This document shows, piece by piece, positions 35,105 to 44,016 of a stretch of DNA of 64,000 nt (positions are counted from its first letter, which is position 1; the number at the start of each line of letters is the position of its first letter). The translations under genes were made by a program, and so were the position numbers. Source of the stretch: Lachnospiraceae bacterium 10-1 (lineage in GTDB: Bacteria; Bacillota; Clostridia; Lachnospirales; Lachnospiraceae); NCBI GenBank assembly GCA_000403495.2, contig KE159819.1, forward strand, positions 1 through 64,000, given 5' to 3'. Below the pieces are notes generated by a model, which was given only the letters and a program-made list of their open reading frames with translations, made no database searches and was not told the origin of the DNA.

Positions 35105-36685
35105 ATGGATAGGCACATAAAAGTAAATAGAGTGGCAGAATTATTATTGACAATAGGAATAATTACATTTCTGCTGCTTATCATATGTACCAATATTTTT
35201 CACTTTAATTATATGATGAATGCAGACCTTGCATCAGATACTGTTTTGGCGAAGCTGATTTGGACAAGCAAGGAAATTATTCCGGACTCATGGTTCATTG
35301 CTGCTGAAACAAGAATCATTGGAACGCCTAATTTTGGAGCATTATTTTATGGCCTGACTGGAAATATGGCATTATCGGAAGGACTGGCCTGCTGCCTTAT
35401 GACGTTCTTTATATTGGCAGGCATCTTTTATTTTGGGAAAAAAGCAAAACTGAAAAAGACAGAGACAATGCTGCTTGCATTTTTAGGACTGGCTCTTTCT
35501 GCGAATATGGCTATCTTAGAGCTGCTTTATCTGTTTGCCAGCTATTATGCCATTCATACGGCTGTTTTGTTTTTTACACTGGGTATTTACGTAGAAGGAA
35601 TCCGGGAAAAAAGGCTGAAACTGGCGCCTGTTATTTTTAGTATTGCACTCGCCCTGTGTTTGGGAATACAGGGGGTAAGAGGGATTTTGGTAATTTACGG
35701 GCCGCTGTTTGGGATGGAAATTATTAGAGTAATTTACCGGGGAATCAGCCTAAAGACAGTGACGGGGGGTCATATACTTAAGTCATGGATTGATGGAGTA
35801 AAAGGAGAAAAAGCTGACTGGGTACTAAGCCTTTGGGTGACTGCGCTATTGGTGTTCAGCTTTATTGGGACCTGTTTTCCATTTTCGGTGGGGCAGACGT
35901 TTTCCAGAAATATCAGAAACGGGATGAAAAAACTGATTACGGTGGTGCTGCCTAATATGAGAAAGGCGGCTTCCTTTGATCAGGTAAATTTATTCGGAAA
36001 AGTTTGTCTGGTGATACTGTTTCTGATGGTTTTTTATCTGCTGACAAATGTTTTATACCGTATGTGGAAAAAGAAAGACATTGAAGCAGCAGAGTGGGGA
36101 TTTCTGGTGATTTGTGCATCGCCAGTGGTAACAGCATTGATCGTATCCTTTACCACATTTGATGATACGGAGAGATATTACTTTCTTTTAGTTTATGCAA
36201 TGGCTTTTGGGGTAGTTTTGGCTGGGCGCAGGTTAAAACAGGAATGGAAAGTAATAGGAGGATTTTTGATTGCAGCTTTTGTGGCGGCAAATATTAATAC
36301 GGTATATCTGCCGATTATCCGGTCACAGGAACCGCCGGCTTCAGAACTGCATGAAGTGGGAAATTATTTGATTGAAAATGATTATCATACTGCATATGCA
36401 ACCTTTGAAAATGCAAATACTCTTACCGTATTGACAAATGGAAAAGTGCAGGTTTCAGCGGTGGCATCGGTAGAAAAAATGGATATTTGCAAATGGATGT
36501 CCAGTACGGACTGGTATGTGCCAAACATGCCTTTTGAGGATAAAACAGCCTATATTATTACGAAAGCAGAGGCAGAAAGCTTTGCGGTGTTTCTTGAAAC
36601 ACATAAAGAGGAAGTGGAGTTTGCAGCATCTATTGGCAAATATTCCATCTACACCTCCAACTATAATTTTTCCGTGTTAGAGTAA
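35105..36685 (+). CDS. Polytopic membrane protein of the polysaccharide locus
   Basis: The 526-aa product has about ten to twelve predicted membrane helices. An outer loop after helix 1 holds NADLASDTVLAKLIW, with acidic residues where GT-C enzymes place theirs. A C-terminal extracellular part of about 120 residues follows. I do not recognise a named family with certainty; a membrane glycosyltransferase or polymer-modifying role is inferred from topology and neighbours. The ribosome site is weak (ATGGG, then AAATAAAT before the ATG). It lies 161 bp after the GT39-like gene and 44 bp before a further membrane-protein gene. Confidence 0.68.
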   Translation: MDRHIKVNRVAELLLTIGIITFLLLIICTNIFHFNYMMNADLASDTVLAKLIWTSKEIIPDSWFIAAETRIIGTPNFGALFYGLTGNMALSEGLACCLMTFFILAGIFYFGKKAKLKKTETMLLAFLGLALSANMAILELLYLFASYYAIHTAVLFFTLGIYVEGIREKRLKLAPVIFSIALALCLGIQGVRGILVIYGPLFGMEIIRVIYRGISLKTVTGGHILKSWIDGVKGEKADWVLSLWVTALLVFSFIGTCFPFSVGQTFSRNIRNGMKKLITVVLPNMRKAASFDQVNLFGKVCLVILFLMVFYLLTNVLYRMWKKKDIEAAEWGFLVICASPVVTALIVSFTTFDDTERYYFLLVYAMAFGVVLAGRRLKQEWKVIGGFLIAAFVAANINTVYLPIIRSQEPPASELHEVGNYLIENDYHTAYATFENANTLTVLTNGKVQVSAVASVEKMDICKWMSSTDWYVPNMPFEDKTAYIITKAEAESFAVFLETHKEEVEFAASIGKYSIYTSNYNFSVLE

Positions 36686-36723
36686 TGAAGATGTTGGGAA
36701 CAGGTGTGTAATTTAAGGAGAGC

Positions 36724-36813
36724 ATAAGGTTGAAAGAAACTTTCAACCTTACGTATTTGGGCCTATTCCCACTTGGGAGGAGCCCAAGCGGGAAAGGCAT
36801 GGGTATAAAAATG
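36724..36813 (+). repeat. 90-bp structured leader repeat, copy 2
   Basis: Second copy of the element at 29658-29747, differing at two positions. The same 11-bp hairpin and nested TTGGGC/GCCCAA hairpin are intact. Here AAGGAG at 36715-36720 lies 9 bases before a TTG at 36730 that opens the repeat as codons (KETFNLTYLGLFPLG and so on), leading in frame into the membrane-protein gene. This raises the chance that the repeat is translated. Confidence 0.9.
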
Positions 36814-38481
36814 GCAGCAGTAATTTTAAGCTGGATCTATCTATTTTTTATATGTCTGTTAGTTGGGACAGGCATTTTAGGCTTATATAAGGATAAAAAA
36901 TTCACTATTGTACAGTATCTTGCAGCGGGAATCGTTGGAATTACTGTGTATGCAGAGTTTTTCAGTCTCGTTGGAAAGATTGGATGTATTGCTCATTTTA
37001 TAATGCTGGCAGCAGCGTTTTTGTCTGGCTATTTTCAAAGGAAGAGATTGGCCGGGCTTTGGAAGGAATATAAACCTGTTTTGTTTTCATGGGAAGGTTT
37101 TTTCTATCTTTGCTTTCTTGTTTTGATTGCATTTTTCACATCCAGGGGTACTTTTCATACGGATACCAATATTTATCATGCCCAGGCAATCAGACTGTAT
37201 GAAGAATATGGACTGATCAAGGGAATGGGAAATCTCCAGCTTCATTTTGCGTACAACAGCGCGTATTTTGCGTTTGCATCCATTTTTAGTTTAAACTGGC
37301 TGCTTGGACAATCTCTTCATACTACCACAGGGTTTATAGAGGTGGTTATGTGTTTGTATGCATTTCACGGGTTAAAAGCGTTTAAAACCCATAAGAGCCA
37401 TATTGCAGATATGATGCGGGTGGCAGTTTTATTTTATGCATTAGTTAATTTGACAGGAAGCATATCGCCGGCATCCGATTACGCCACTATGTATTTTGTA
37501 CTGTTTATTATTACTGCCTGGTGTGAGAATATGGAGAATGACAAGGATTTGGAAATATATTGCCTGCTGAGTGCCGGGGCAGTATTTGTAGCCACATTAA
37601 AATTTTCAGCCTGTCTGCTTGCACTGATCGTTATTTATCCTGCAGTGTTTCTTGTAAGGGAAAAACGCTGGAAGGAAACAGGAATTTATTTGGGCAGCGG
37701 GCTGGTGATACTGCTTCCTTTTTTAATCAGGAATTTTTTGATTTCCGGCTGGCTTTTGTATCCTTTTAATGGAATTGACCTTTTTCAGGTGGAGTGGAAG
37801 ATTCCGGAAGAGTATTTGCTGGTTGATGCCAACCAGATTAAGGTGTGGGGAAGATGCTTGTATGATGTGAACAAAATAGACTGGCCTATATCAAAATGGT
37901 TTCCTCTCTGGTGGGAAGGACAGGAACGTTATGAAAAGATGCTGCTTGGAGCAGTGTGTCTTGGAGGGGTATTGCTTGTAATCCAGTGGATGAGAAAGCT
38001 TTTGAAGCATAAAAAAATAAGATGGGATTTATTTACTTTGGAAGTGGTAGTGATTGGCTGTCTTGCCGCCTGGTTTTTCATGGCGCCTTTTATCCGTTAT
38101 GGCCTTGCATTTTTATTTGCAATAATTATGTTTGCAGCAGGTGAATGGCTGAGTGAGGAAAAGAGAGGACTTTATAGTATCATAACAGGCAGCCTGCTCT
38201 TTTGCATTTTGGTATCAGTGAGCCCTTACTGGGATCGTTATATTACGGATGCCGGTGTATTTGTGAAGCAAAATATAACACAGCCCTTTTATTTGGCACA
38301 GAAGGATTATGACAGGGCGGAAGTTGGAAGCTGTGAGATAAACGGGAATCTTATTTATTTCCCGGAGAATGGGGAGATTAATGACTATCATGTTTTTCCG
38401 GGAACATGCTATAAATTTATGCTGGATAGAAGTACGCTGATGGGGAATGAGATTAAGGACGGATTTAAGGCGAAAGAGTGA
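36730..38481 (+). CDS. Polytopic membrane protein (LIC_10190-like)
   Basis: 583 residues if translation begins at TTG 36730 (good AAGGAG box), 556 if it begins at ATG 36811, where the 90-bp repeat ends. The body has about twelve membrane helices; an outer loop carries HTDTNIYHAQAIRLYEEYGLIKG, resembling the D-x-x-x-YH motif of the LIC_10190-type membrane proteins found in polysaccharide loci. The C-terminal ~90 residues are outside the membrane. Function likely transfer or polymerisation of lipid-linked sugars, not proven. The first 27 codons would be encoded entirely by the repeat and are shared with the frame upstream of the UDP-glucose dehydrogenase. Confidence 0.72.
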   Translation: MKETFNLTYLGLFPLGRSPSGKGMGIKMAAVILSWIYLFFICLLVGTGILGLYKDKKFTIVQYLAAGIVGITVYAEFFSLVGKIGCIAHFIMLAAAFLSGYFQRKRLAGLWKEYKPVLFSWEGFFYLCFLVLIAFFTSRGTFHTDTNIYHAQAIRLYEEYGLIKGMGNLQLHFAYNSAYFAFASIFSLNWLLGQSLHTTTGFIEVVMCLYAFHGLKAFKTHKSHIADMMRVAVLFYALVNLTGSISPASDYATMYFVLFIITAWCENMENDKDLEIYCLLSAGAVFVATLKFSACLLALIVIYPAVFLVREKRWKETGIYLGSGLVILLPFLIRNFLISGWLLYPFNGIDLFQVEWKIPEEYLLVDANQIKVWGRCLYDVNKIDWPISKWFPLWWEGQERYEKMLLGAVCLGGVLLVIQWMRKLLKHKKIRWDLFTLEVVVIGCLAAWFFMAPFIRYGLAFLFAIIMFAAGEWLSEEKRGLYSIITGSLLFCILVSVSPYWDRYITDAGVFVKQNITQPFYLAQKDYDRAEVGSCEINGNLIYFPENGEINDYHVFPGTCYKFMLDRSTLMGNEIKDGFKAKE

Positions 38482-38490
38482 AAAAATGAT

Positions 38491-38540
38491 GTCCACTTTC
38501 CAGAGCTGAGTGTTTGCCAAAGTGGACGGATGAGAACAGA
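38491..38540 (+). repeat. Leader hairpin with diverged copy of the GGATG motif
   Basis: GTCCACTTT (38491-38499) pairs with AAAGTGGAC (38519-38527). There is no T-run, so it is not a standard terminator. TGCCAAAGTGGACGGATG and GAGAACAG follow, a diverged form of the TGCC-AAAGCAGGCGGATG motif found before other genes. The next ATG is at 38562. Confidence 0.55.
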
Positions 38541-38561
38541 ACAGAGAAGGAACGGTAACAT

Positions 38562-39701
38562 ATGATTAGTGGTTATGATAAAATTATTATAGGCGCCGGC
38601 CTGTACGGATTATATGCTGCTTCTTTCTGCGCGGTGAAAGGGCAGAAAGTGCTTGTTTTGGAATATGATGCGGCACCTTTTAAACGGGCGACTTACATCA
38701 ACCAGGCAAGAGTGCATATGGGATATCATTATCCACGAAGCCTTACTACCGCAGTGAAATCTGCCGGATATTTCAGGCGGTTTGTGGAGGACTTTGGTTT
38801 TTGTATTCATGATAAGTTTGAGCAGATTTATGCAACTTCAGATAAATTTTCCTGGACCAGTGCCAGACAATTTCAAGAATTTTGCAGTGCGGCAGAAATT
38901 AAATGTGAAGAGGCGCCTGTTTCAAAATACTTTAATCCGGGAATGTGTGACGGAGCATTTTTAACCCAGGAATATACTTATGATGCGAAAATACTGCGGA
39001 AGTTTTATGAGGAAAGCCTTACAGATAACCCAAATGTGGACATGCTGTTTTGCGCCCGCATTAAAAAAATTGTGAAACAGGAGAAGAACTTCGTAGTGGA
39101 AATGGAGGATGGCAGCGTTTATGAGACACCTTATGTGCTGAATGCATCCTATGCTTCCGTGAACCAGATTCTTGATAAAGTGGACGGAATGGAAAAAGAG
39201 TTATTTCCCATTAAATATGAGCTGTGTGAGATTATTTTATGTAAACCATCGGATAAACTGAAAAATACAGGCATTACCGTTATGGATGGCCCGTTTTTTT
39301 CGATTATGCCCTTTGGAAAGACCGGGCTGCATTCTTTAACCTCAGTAACTTTTACGCCTCATATGACCTGCTACGACCAAAAGCCGGTATTTTCCTGTCA
39401 GAATCTTGCAGGTGCCGGTTACTGTACCTCTCAAAACCTTGGGAACTGCAGCGAATGCGCTCAAAAGCCGGATTCCGCATGGCCCTACATGTCCCACTTG
39501 GCCGACAAATACATGAAACCGGAATACGCATATTCCTATGTGGAATCCCTGTATTCCATGAAACCTATTTTAAAAGCCTCGGAAGTGGACGATTCGCGCC
39601 CTACTGCAATCAAAGTAATGAGTAAAGAACCAACTTTTATCAGTGTCCTGTCTGGAAAAATTAATACCGTGTATGATTTAGACGAGTACTTGCTTTTGTA
39701 A
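38562..39701 (+). CDS. FAD-dependent oxidoreductase
   Basis: A 379-aa flavoprotein of the DAO/amine-oxidase-like fold. The N-terminal dinucleotide-binding motif is IIIGAGLYGLYAA (G11, G13, G16), with an acidic residue at the end of the second strand (VLEYD). RVHMGYHYPRS, a second FAD-contacting block, follows. A Cys-rich patch near residues 285-305 is unusual. The substrate is unknown; in polysaccharide loci such enzymes often act on sugar or amino-sugar intermediates. It precedes two GT2 genes and a DegT aminotransferase. GAAGGAAC precedes the ATG. Confidence 0.82.
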   Translation: MISGYDKIIIGAGLYGLYAASFCAVKGQKVLVLEYDAAPFKRATYINQARVHMGYHYPRSLTTAVKSAGYFRRFVEDFGFCIHDKFEQIYATSDKFSWTSARQFQEFCSAAEIKCEEAPVSKYFNPGMCDGAFLTQEYTYDAKILRKFYEESLTDNPNVDMLFCARIKKIVKQEKNFVVEMEDGSVYETPYVLNASYASVNQILDKVDGMEKELFPIKYELCEIILCKPSDKLKNTGITVMDGPFFSIMPFGKTGLHSLTSVTFTPHMTCYDQKPVFSCQNLAGAGYCTSQNLGNCSECAQKPDSAWPYMSHLADKYMKPEYAYSYVESLYSMKPILKASEVDDSRPTAIKVMSKEPTFISVLSGKINTVYDLDEYLLL

Positions 39702-39705
39702 ACGT

Positions 39706-39729
39706 AACTTTCCCGAAAAGTTCTTTTTT
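39706..39729 (+). terminator. Weak terminator after the FAD oxidoreductase gene
   Basis: AACTTT (39706-39711) and AAAGTT (39717-39722) form a short A+T-rich stem around CCCGA, followed by CTTTTTT. Likely a partial terminator or attenuator before the next glycosyltransferase. Confidence 0.45.
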
Positions 39730-39759
39730 ATAATTATTTTTATTGAGAAAGGTAAAAAC

Positions 39760-40698
39760 ATGGAAAAAAAATTTATTTCTATTGTAATATATCTTCATAA
39801 TGCAGCAGCATATCTGAAATTTTTCTTAGATACAGTCCTCCCGGTATATGAGAAAAACTTTGAGCAGTTTGAGCTGGTCTGTGTGGATGACGCCTGCAGT
39901 GATGGAACGGTGGAGACATTAAAAAGTTATGTGGAGGCAAAGCAGATAAAGGCTATGGTCAGTGTGGTGCACATGGGATTTTTTCACGGGCTGGAAGGAG
40001 CCATGAATGCGGGGCGGGATATTGCAATTGGAGATTTTGTCTATGAATTTGATGATATTTTTGTGGACTATGAGCCGGAAGTAATTATGGAGGTCTACCA
40101 TAAGCTGATTGAAGGAAATGATATTGTGGCGGCCAGCAGTAAAGGAAAGCTGCGTTTAACCTCCCGTGTTTTTTATTCCCTTTATAACAGAACCAGCAGA
40201 GGCAAGGGGAAGATCGGGCCGGAGACTTTTAGAATTGTGTCCCGGCGGGCGATCAACAGAATTAAGTCAATGGGACAATATATTCCATACAGGAAAGCTG
40301 TTTACATGAATTGCGGATTAAATACGTCAACAATCTGCTATAATAGTAAAGATGTAAATGTAAGGATAAAAAATAAAACAGTGGCATCGGAGCGGACTAC
40401 GCTGGCACTGGACTCTTTTATTTATTTTACCAATGCGTTGGAGCGCATTTCGGCCATTATGTGCGGGATATTTTTATTTCTTACCATGGGAATGGGAATT
40501 TATATAGCTTTTGATATATTTAATGGTACCAATACGGTGGAAGGCTGGCTTTCAACTATGAGCTTTCTGGCATTTGGATTTTTTGGCGTATTTGCGCTTC
40601 TCACAATTATATTAAAATATTTATCTGTTTTGCTGAACTTGATTTTCAGGCAGCAGAGATATCTGGTTTCGGATATAGAAAAGGTGGTAAAAAATTGA
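39760..40698 (+). CDS. Membrane-anchored GT2 glycosyltransferase
   Basis: The 312-aa protein begins with a GT2 domain (SIVIYLHNAAAYL, CVDDACSDGT, and YEFDDIFVDY in place of the usual DxD block) and ends with two transmembrane helices (about 230-255 and 265-290). This is the layout of polyprenyl-phosphate transferases, though the motif region is diverged. Its last 4 bp overlap the next GT2 gene (TTGA), implying coupled translation. Probable role: loading or extending a lipid-linked sugar. Confidence 0.85.
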   Translation: MEKKFISIVIYLHNAAAYLKFFLDTVLPVYEKNFEQFELVCVDDACSDGTVETLKSYVEAKQIKAMVSVVHMGFFHGLEGAMNAGRDIAIGDFVYEFDDIFVDYEPEVIMEVYHKLIEGNDIVAASSKGKLRLTSRVFYSLYNRTSRGKGKIGPETFRIVSRRAINRIKSMGQYIPYRKAVYMNCGLNTSTICYNSKDVNVRIKNKTVASERTTLALDSFIYFTNALERISAIMCGIFLFLTMGMGIYIAFDIFNGTNTVEGWLSTMSFLAFGFFGVFALLTIILKYLSVLLNLIFRQQRYLVSDIEKVVKN

Positions 40699-41456
40699 GC
40701 AGAGAATTATCCATTCATTTATTATTTCCGGTGTTAAACGAGCGCTTAAGACTACAAAGCGGAATTGACCGGACCATGAATTATTTGAAAGAAAATGTTT
40801 TCATTCCGTATCAGCTTACAATTTTAGACAACGGTTCGGAGGATGAAACGCCCGAAATTGGAATGGCACTTTCGGAAAAGTATCCGGAAGTTTCCTATGT
40901 AAGGGTGGGAGAGCGGGGAGTAGGAGTTGCTTTCCGCAAAGGAATCGAGATCAATGAATGTGCGCTGGTGGGATATATGGATATTGACCTGTCTACGGAT
41001 ATTAAATATTTGGGACATACCATAGAGCTGTTTCAAACCAGGCCAGAGCTTGAATATGTAAATGGAAGCAGATTTGCCAAAGAATCTGACACAAAAGGGC
41101 GGAAATGGTATCGTAAGATTACCTCTATGGGACTGGTGTTTTTGCTGAAAGCAGTCTTCCATATGAAGGCGACAGATGCGGTCTGCGGATTTACATTTTT
41201 AAGGAAGGAGACAGCAGAGCGGCTGGTTAAGGCGTGCGGCAGGGACAACGGCTGGTTTTATACCATAGAATTTCTGCTCCGGGCGGAGAGAATGGGAGTT
41301 AAGATCTACGATATGCCGGTGGAATGGCAGGAGGACTATAACACTACCGTAAAGGTTTGGAAAACAATAAAAAATTATCTGGTACAGATTTACAGGCTTC
41401 GAAAGACATTTAAGGAAGAAAGTGCCAAAGCAGGCGGATGGAGGAGAAAATGCTGA
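40695..41456 (+). CDS. GT2 family glycosyltransferase (DPM1/GtrB-type domain)
   Basis: The 253-aa product starts at a TTG overlapping the upstream stop, with AAGGTGG before it. The GT2 marks are LLFPVLNERLRLQ, ILDNGSEDETPE and MDIDLSTDI as the metal-binding block. DAVCGFTFLRKETAERLV and GWFYTIEFLLRAERMG are the acceptor-side blocks of dolichyl-phosphate-glucose-type transferases. No membrane helix is present, so it may work with the membrane-anchored partner just upstream. Its tail contains a copy of the AAGCAGGCGGATG motif and overlaps the next gene by 7 bp. Confidence 0.88.
   Translation: MSRELSIHLLFPVLNERLRLQSGIDRTMNYLKENVFIPYQLTILDNGSEDETPEIGMALSEKYPEVSYVRVGERGVGVAFRKGIEINECALVGYMDIDLSTDIKYLGHTIELFQTRPELEYVNGSRFAKESDTKGRKWYRKITSMGLVFLLKAVFHMKATDAVCGFTFLRKETAERLVKACGRDNGWFYTIEFLLRAERMGVKIYDMPVEWQEDYNTTVKVWKTIKNYLVQIYRLRKTFKEESAKAGGWRRKC
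41428..41440 (+). repeat. AAGCAGGCGGATG motif, copy 2
   Basis: The same 13 bases as at 29575 and 49736, here inside the last codons of the glycosyltransferase gene and 10 bases before the next ATG. The following GAGGAG serves as that gene's ribosome site. Confidence 0.7.
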
Positions 41457-42547
41457 AAAGAATAGATTTATCAAGGGATTTTCAAAAGCACAAAAGGGAA
41501 TATTTAAAGGCAATTGAGGCAGTTTGTGAGGAAACTGCCTTTTCGGGCGGCAGGTTTGCCGATCAGTTTGATAAGGAATTTGCGGACTTTTGCGGTGTCC
41601 CTTATGCAGCGGGCGTTAACAATGGAACCAGTGCGCTGCACTGCGCAATGATGGCCCTTGGAATTGGCCCGGGGGATGAAGTGATTGTTCCGGCCAATAC
41701 CTACATAGCAACAGCCTGGGGAGTTACTTATACAGGTGCAGTTCCAGTGTTTGTGGACTGTACAAAGGACACCTGGGAAATTGATCCGGACAAAGTCGAG
41801 GAAAAGATTACTGACAGAACGAAAGCCATTTTAGGGGTTCATTTATATGGACAGCCTTTTGAATTTAAAAAGGTAAAGGAAATTGCAGATAAGCATGGTC
41901 TTTATGTGGTTGAAGACTGTGCACAGGCGCATGGAGCTTATTATGAGGGAAAAATGGTAGGAAGTTTAGGGGAATTAGGGTGTTTTAGCTTTTATCCCGG
42001 AAAGAACTTATATGCGTTTGGAGAGGGAGGCAGCGTCACCTGCTATAAAAAAGAATACTTTGATGCAATTACAACTATAAAAAATCAGGGGTGTCAGGTA
42101 CGGTACTATCATGATGTAGTAGGGTATAACTATCGCCTGGAAGGGATTCAGGGAGCGGTCTTAAGTGTGAGCCTGGGCTTTTTGCCGGAATGGACCAGCA
42201 GGCGCAGGCAGATTGGAAGCCGCTATATCAGTGAAATAAAAAATCCATTAATTACCATGCAGGCGCATCCGGAAAATACAGATCCGGTTTTCCATTTATT
42301 TGTGATTACGACAAAAGATCCTGATCATTTTATAGCCTATATGGACAAGAAAGGAATGGAATGCAACAAGCATTATCCGGTGCCCTGCCATTTGCAGAAA
42401 GCATATGCTGATTTAGGCTATAAAGAAGGAGACTGCCCTAATGCGGAATATCTGGCAGGTCATTGCGTAACACTGCCTTTGTTCCCTGAGATGACGCAGG
42501 AAGAAATTATGATGGTGATTGATGCATGTAATGCTTATACTTTATAA
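41450..42547 (+). CDS. DegT/DnrJ/EryC1 family sugar aminotransferase
   Basis: A 365-aa PLP enzyme. GVNNGTSALHCAMMALG binds the cofactor phosphate, VEDCAQAHGA holds the cofactor-contacting Asp, and K185 in FYPGKNLYAFGEGG is the Schiff-base lysine. GYNYRLEGIQGAV is the C-terminal active-site block. Members transaminate keto-sugar nucleotides (for example 3- or 4-keto-6-deoxy sugars). It may act with the FAD oxidoreductase at 38562. The ATG at 41450 follows GGAGGAG; an upstream ATG at 41438 lies within that box. A strong terminator follows, ending the polysaccharide block. Confidence 0.93.
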   Translation: MLKRIDLSRDFQKHKREYLKAIEAVCEETAFSGGRFADQFDKEFADFCGVPYAAGVNNGTSALHCAMMALGIGPGDEVIVPANTYIATAWGVTYTGAVPVFVDCTKDTWEIDPDKVEEKITDRTKAILGVHLYGQPFEFKKVKEIADKHGLYVVEDCAQAHGAYYEGKMVGSLGELGCFSFYPGKNLYAFGEGGSVTCYKKEYFDAITTIKNQGCQVRYYHDVVGYNYRLEGIQGAVLSVSLGFLPEWTSRRRQIGSRYISEIKNPLITMQAHPENTDPVFHLFVITTKDPDHFIAYMDKKGMECNKHYPVPCHLQKAYADLGYKEGDCPNAEYLAGHCVTLPLFPEMTQEEIMMVIDACNAYTL

Positions 42548-42591
42548 TTCATGAGAGAACAAACTTAATAGATTAATAACTATAATTTTGG

Positions 42592-42627
42592 CGGGATTAG
42601 CGATAATAGCTGATCCCGTTTTTTTAT
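42592..42627 (+). terminator. Terminator ending the polysaccharide block
   Basis: CGGGATTAGC (42592-42601) pairs with GCTGATCCCG (42609-42618) across GATAATA, followed by TTTTTTTATTTT. A strong factor-independent terminator. Confidence 0.92.
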
Positions 42628-42654
42628 TTTCTTTGAAATATTATGACATAATAG

Positions 42655-42740
42655 TGATTAATTATGATCGAAACATCAAAATAATCACATAATAATCAAA
42701 ATAAATGATCAGAAAGTGATTGACAAATGATTAAAGTGAG
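42655..42740. promoter_or_regulatory. Array of TGATT/AATCA half-sites upstream of the catabolic operon
   Basis: This stretch holds at least seven TGATT(A/G)-like or complementary (T)AATCA elements, including GTGATTAATTATGATCG, ATAATCACATAATAATCA, the palindrome TGATCA, and GTGATTGACAAATGATTA over the -35 box. Repeated short sites are usual for DeoR-type repressors. The last element recurs at the promoter of the DeoR operon near 55549, supporting control by the repressor encoded at 56585-57331. Confidence 0.6.
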
Positions 42741-42748
42741 CGTATAGT
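42720..42748 (+). promoter_or_regulatory. Sigma-A promoter of the catabolic operon
   Basis: TTGACA (42720-42725), a 17-bp spacer, then TATAGT (42743-42748). This close match to consensus stands 57 bp before the first gene's ATG and is overlapped by the half-site array. Confidence 0.82.
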
Positions 42749-42804
42749 GATGATATAGAAAAAGCAAACAAAAGGAATCATAGATACCGGAAGGAGGAAG
42801 TAAG

Positions 42805-44016
42805 ATGCCTGCAAAGAATTCGACCACAAATTCAGTGACCATTGGAGGAATCAAGCTGCTGATTGGTAATGGCGCATCAGGCGCTGTGGGTTTAGAAGCG
42901 GCGGCCAGAAGATGGAACAAGGTATTTCTTGTAACAGATTCGGAGATTGTAAGACTTGAACTCCATAAAAAGGTGATAGAGTCTTTAGAAGAATATAAAG
43001 TGGAATATGATCTGTTCGATCAGGTTCCCAGCGATCCGCCTACAGCTGTTGTTGAAAAGGGGACACAGCTTTTAAGGCAGGGGCATTATGATGGCGTAGT
43101 TGCAATTGGCGGGGGCAGTGTGATGGATGCGGCAAAGGCAATGAACATCATGCAGTTCCACGAGGGAGAGGTTTTGGACTATGATAACAGCCCGTCCGGA
43201 GGAAAGAAGTTCAGCCGCCCGGGGCTTCCTTTGTTTTCTATTCCCACCACGTCAGGAACCGGAAGTGAAGTAACACAATATGCGGTAATTACCAGTGAGA
43301 AAGAAAATCGGAAAGCAACCATTGGGGATCCCATGCTGGTAAGCAGTGAAGTATTCCTTGATCCTGAGCTGACCATCGGCCTGCCCAAAAGAATTACTGC
43401 CGCTACCGGAATAGATGCAATTGCTCATGCCATTGAAGCATATACCTCAAACCGCGTGCTGAATGTGCCGGGATCATCAGTTTTTTCTGATACATACGCA
43501 TTGCAGGCAGTGAGGATGATTGGAGCAAATCTGTGTCAGGCAGTTAAGGAAGGCGCTGATTTAGAGGCAAGAAAACAGGTAATGCTGGGAGCTGCTATGG
43601 CAGGATTTGTGTCCCAGGCAGGTTCAGGCGGAGCACATGGCATGGGAACGCCCTTAGGCGCCCGTTATCATGTACCTCACGGGACTGCGGTGGGAATCAT
43701 GCTGCCTTATGTGATGGAGTTTAATGCATCTATCTGCCCGGAACGAATGAAGGAGATTGCAAAGGCACTGGGATGTGAGGTGGAAGGAATGACACTTGGT
43801 GAAGGGGCACTTTCCGCTTCCAAAAAGATGATGCAGCTATTAAAAGAAATTGATTTTCCTACATTGACAGAGTACGTAAAAACGCAGGAGGAATTACAGC
43901 TTTTATCAGAAGATGCGGTAAAGGATAAATGCTGTATGCTGAATGCCAAGGCATTGAATGTGGAAGAAATCCTTGCCTTGTATCAGGCAGCATGGAAGGG
44001 AGAAGTCAGGGAATGA
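42805..44016 (+). CDS. Iron-containing alcohol dehydrogenase
   Basis: A 403-aa group III (Fe-type) dehydrogenase. It has the NAD(P) loop AIGGGSVMDAAKAM, SIPTTSGTGSEVTQYAVIT, and the metal-ligand blocks GIDAIAHAIEAYTS and HGMGTPLGARYHVPHG. These enzymes interconvert alcohols, polyols or lactaldehyde-type carbonyls with NAD(P). It heads the catabolic operon (ribosome site GGAAGGAGGAAG) and overlaps the second dehydrogenase gene by 4 bp (ATGA). Two related but clearly different copies in tandem suggest sequential oxidation or reduction steps, or a hetero-oligomer. Confidence 0.93.
   Translation: MPAKNSTTNSVTIGGIKLLIGNGASGAVGLEAAARRWNKVFLVTDSEIVRLELHKKVIESLEEYKVEYDLFDQVPSDPPTAVVEKGTQLLRQGHYDGVVAIGGGSVMDAAKAMNIMQFHEGEVLDYDNSPSGGKKFSRPGLPLFSIPTTSGTGSEVTQYAVITSEKENRKATIGDPMLVSSEVFLDPELTIGLPKRITAATGIDAIAHAIEAYTSNRVLNVPGSSVFSDTYALQAVRMIGANLCQAVKEGADLEARKQVMLGAAMAGFVSQAGSGGAHGMGTPLGARYHVPHGTAVGIMLPYVMEFNASICPERMKEIAKALGCEVEGMTLGEGALSASKKMMQLLKEIDFPTLTEYVKTQEELQLLSEDAVKDKCCMLNAKALNVEEILALYQAAWKGEVRE

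Noticed and set aside
38491-38527. Terminator between the LIC_10190-like gene and the FAD oxidoreductase gene
   Set aside because: The stem is good, but the loop is long and no T-run follows; it is better described as a leader hairpin.
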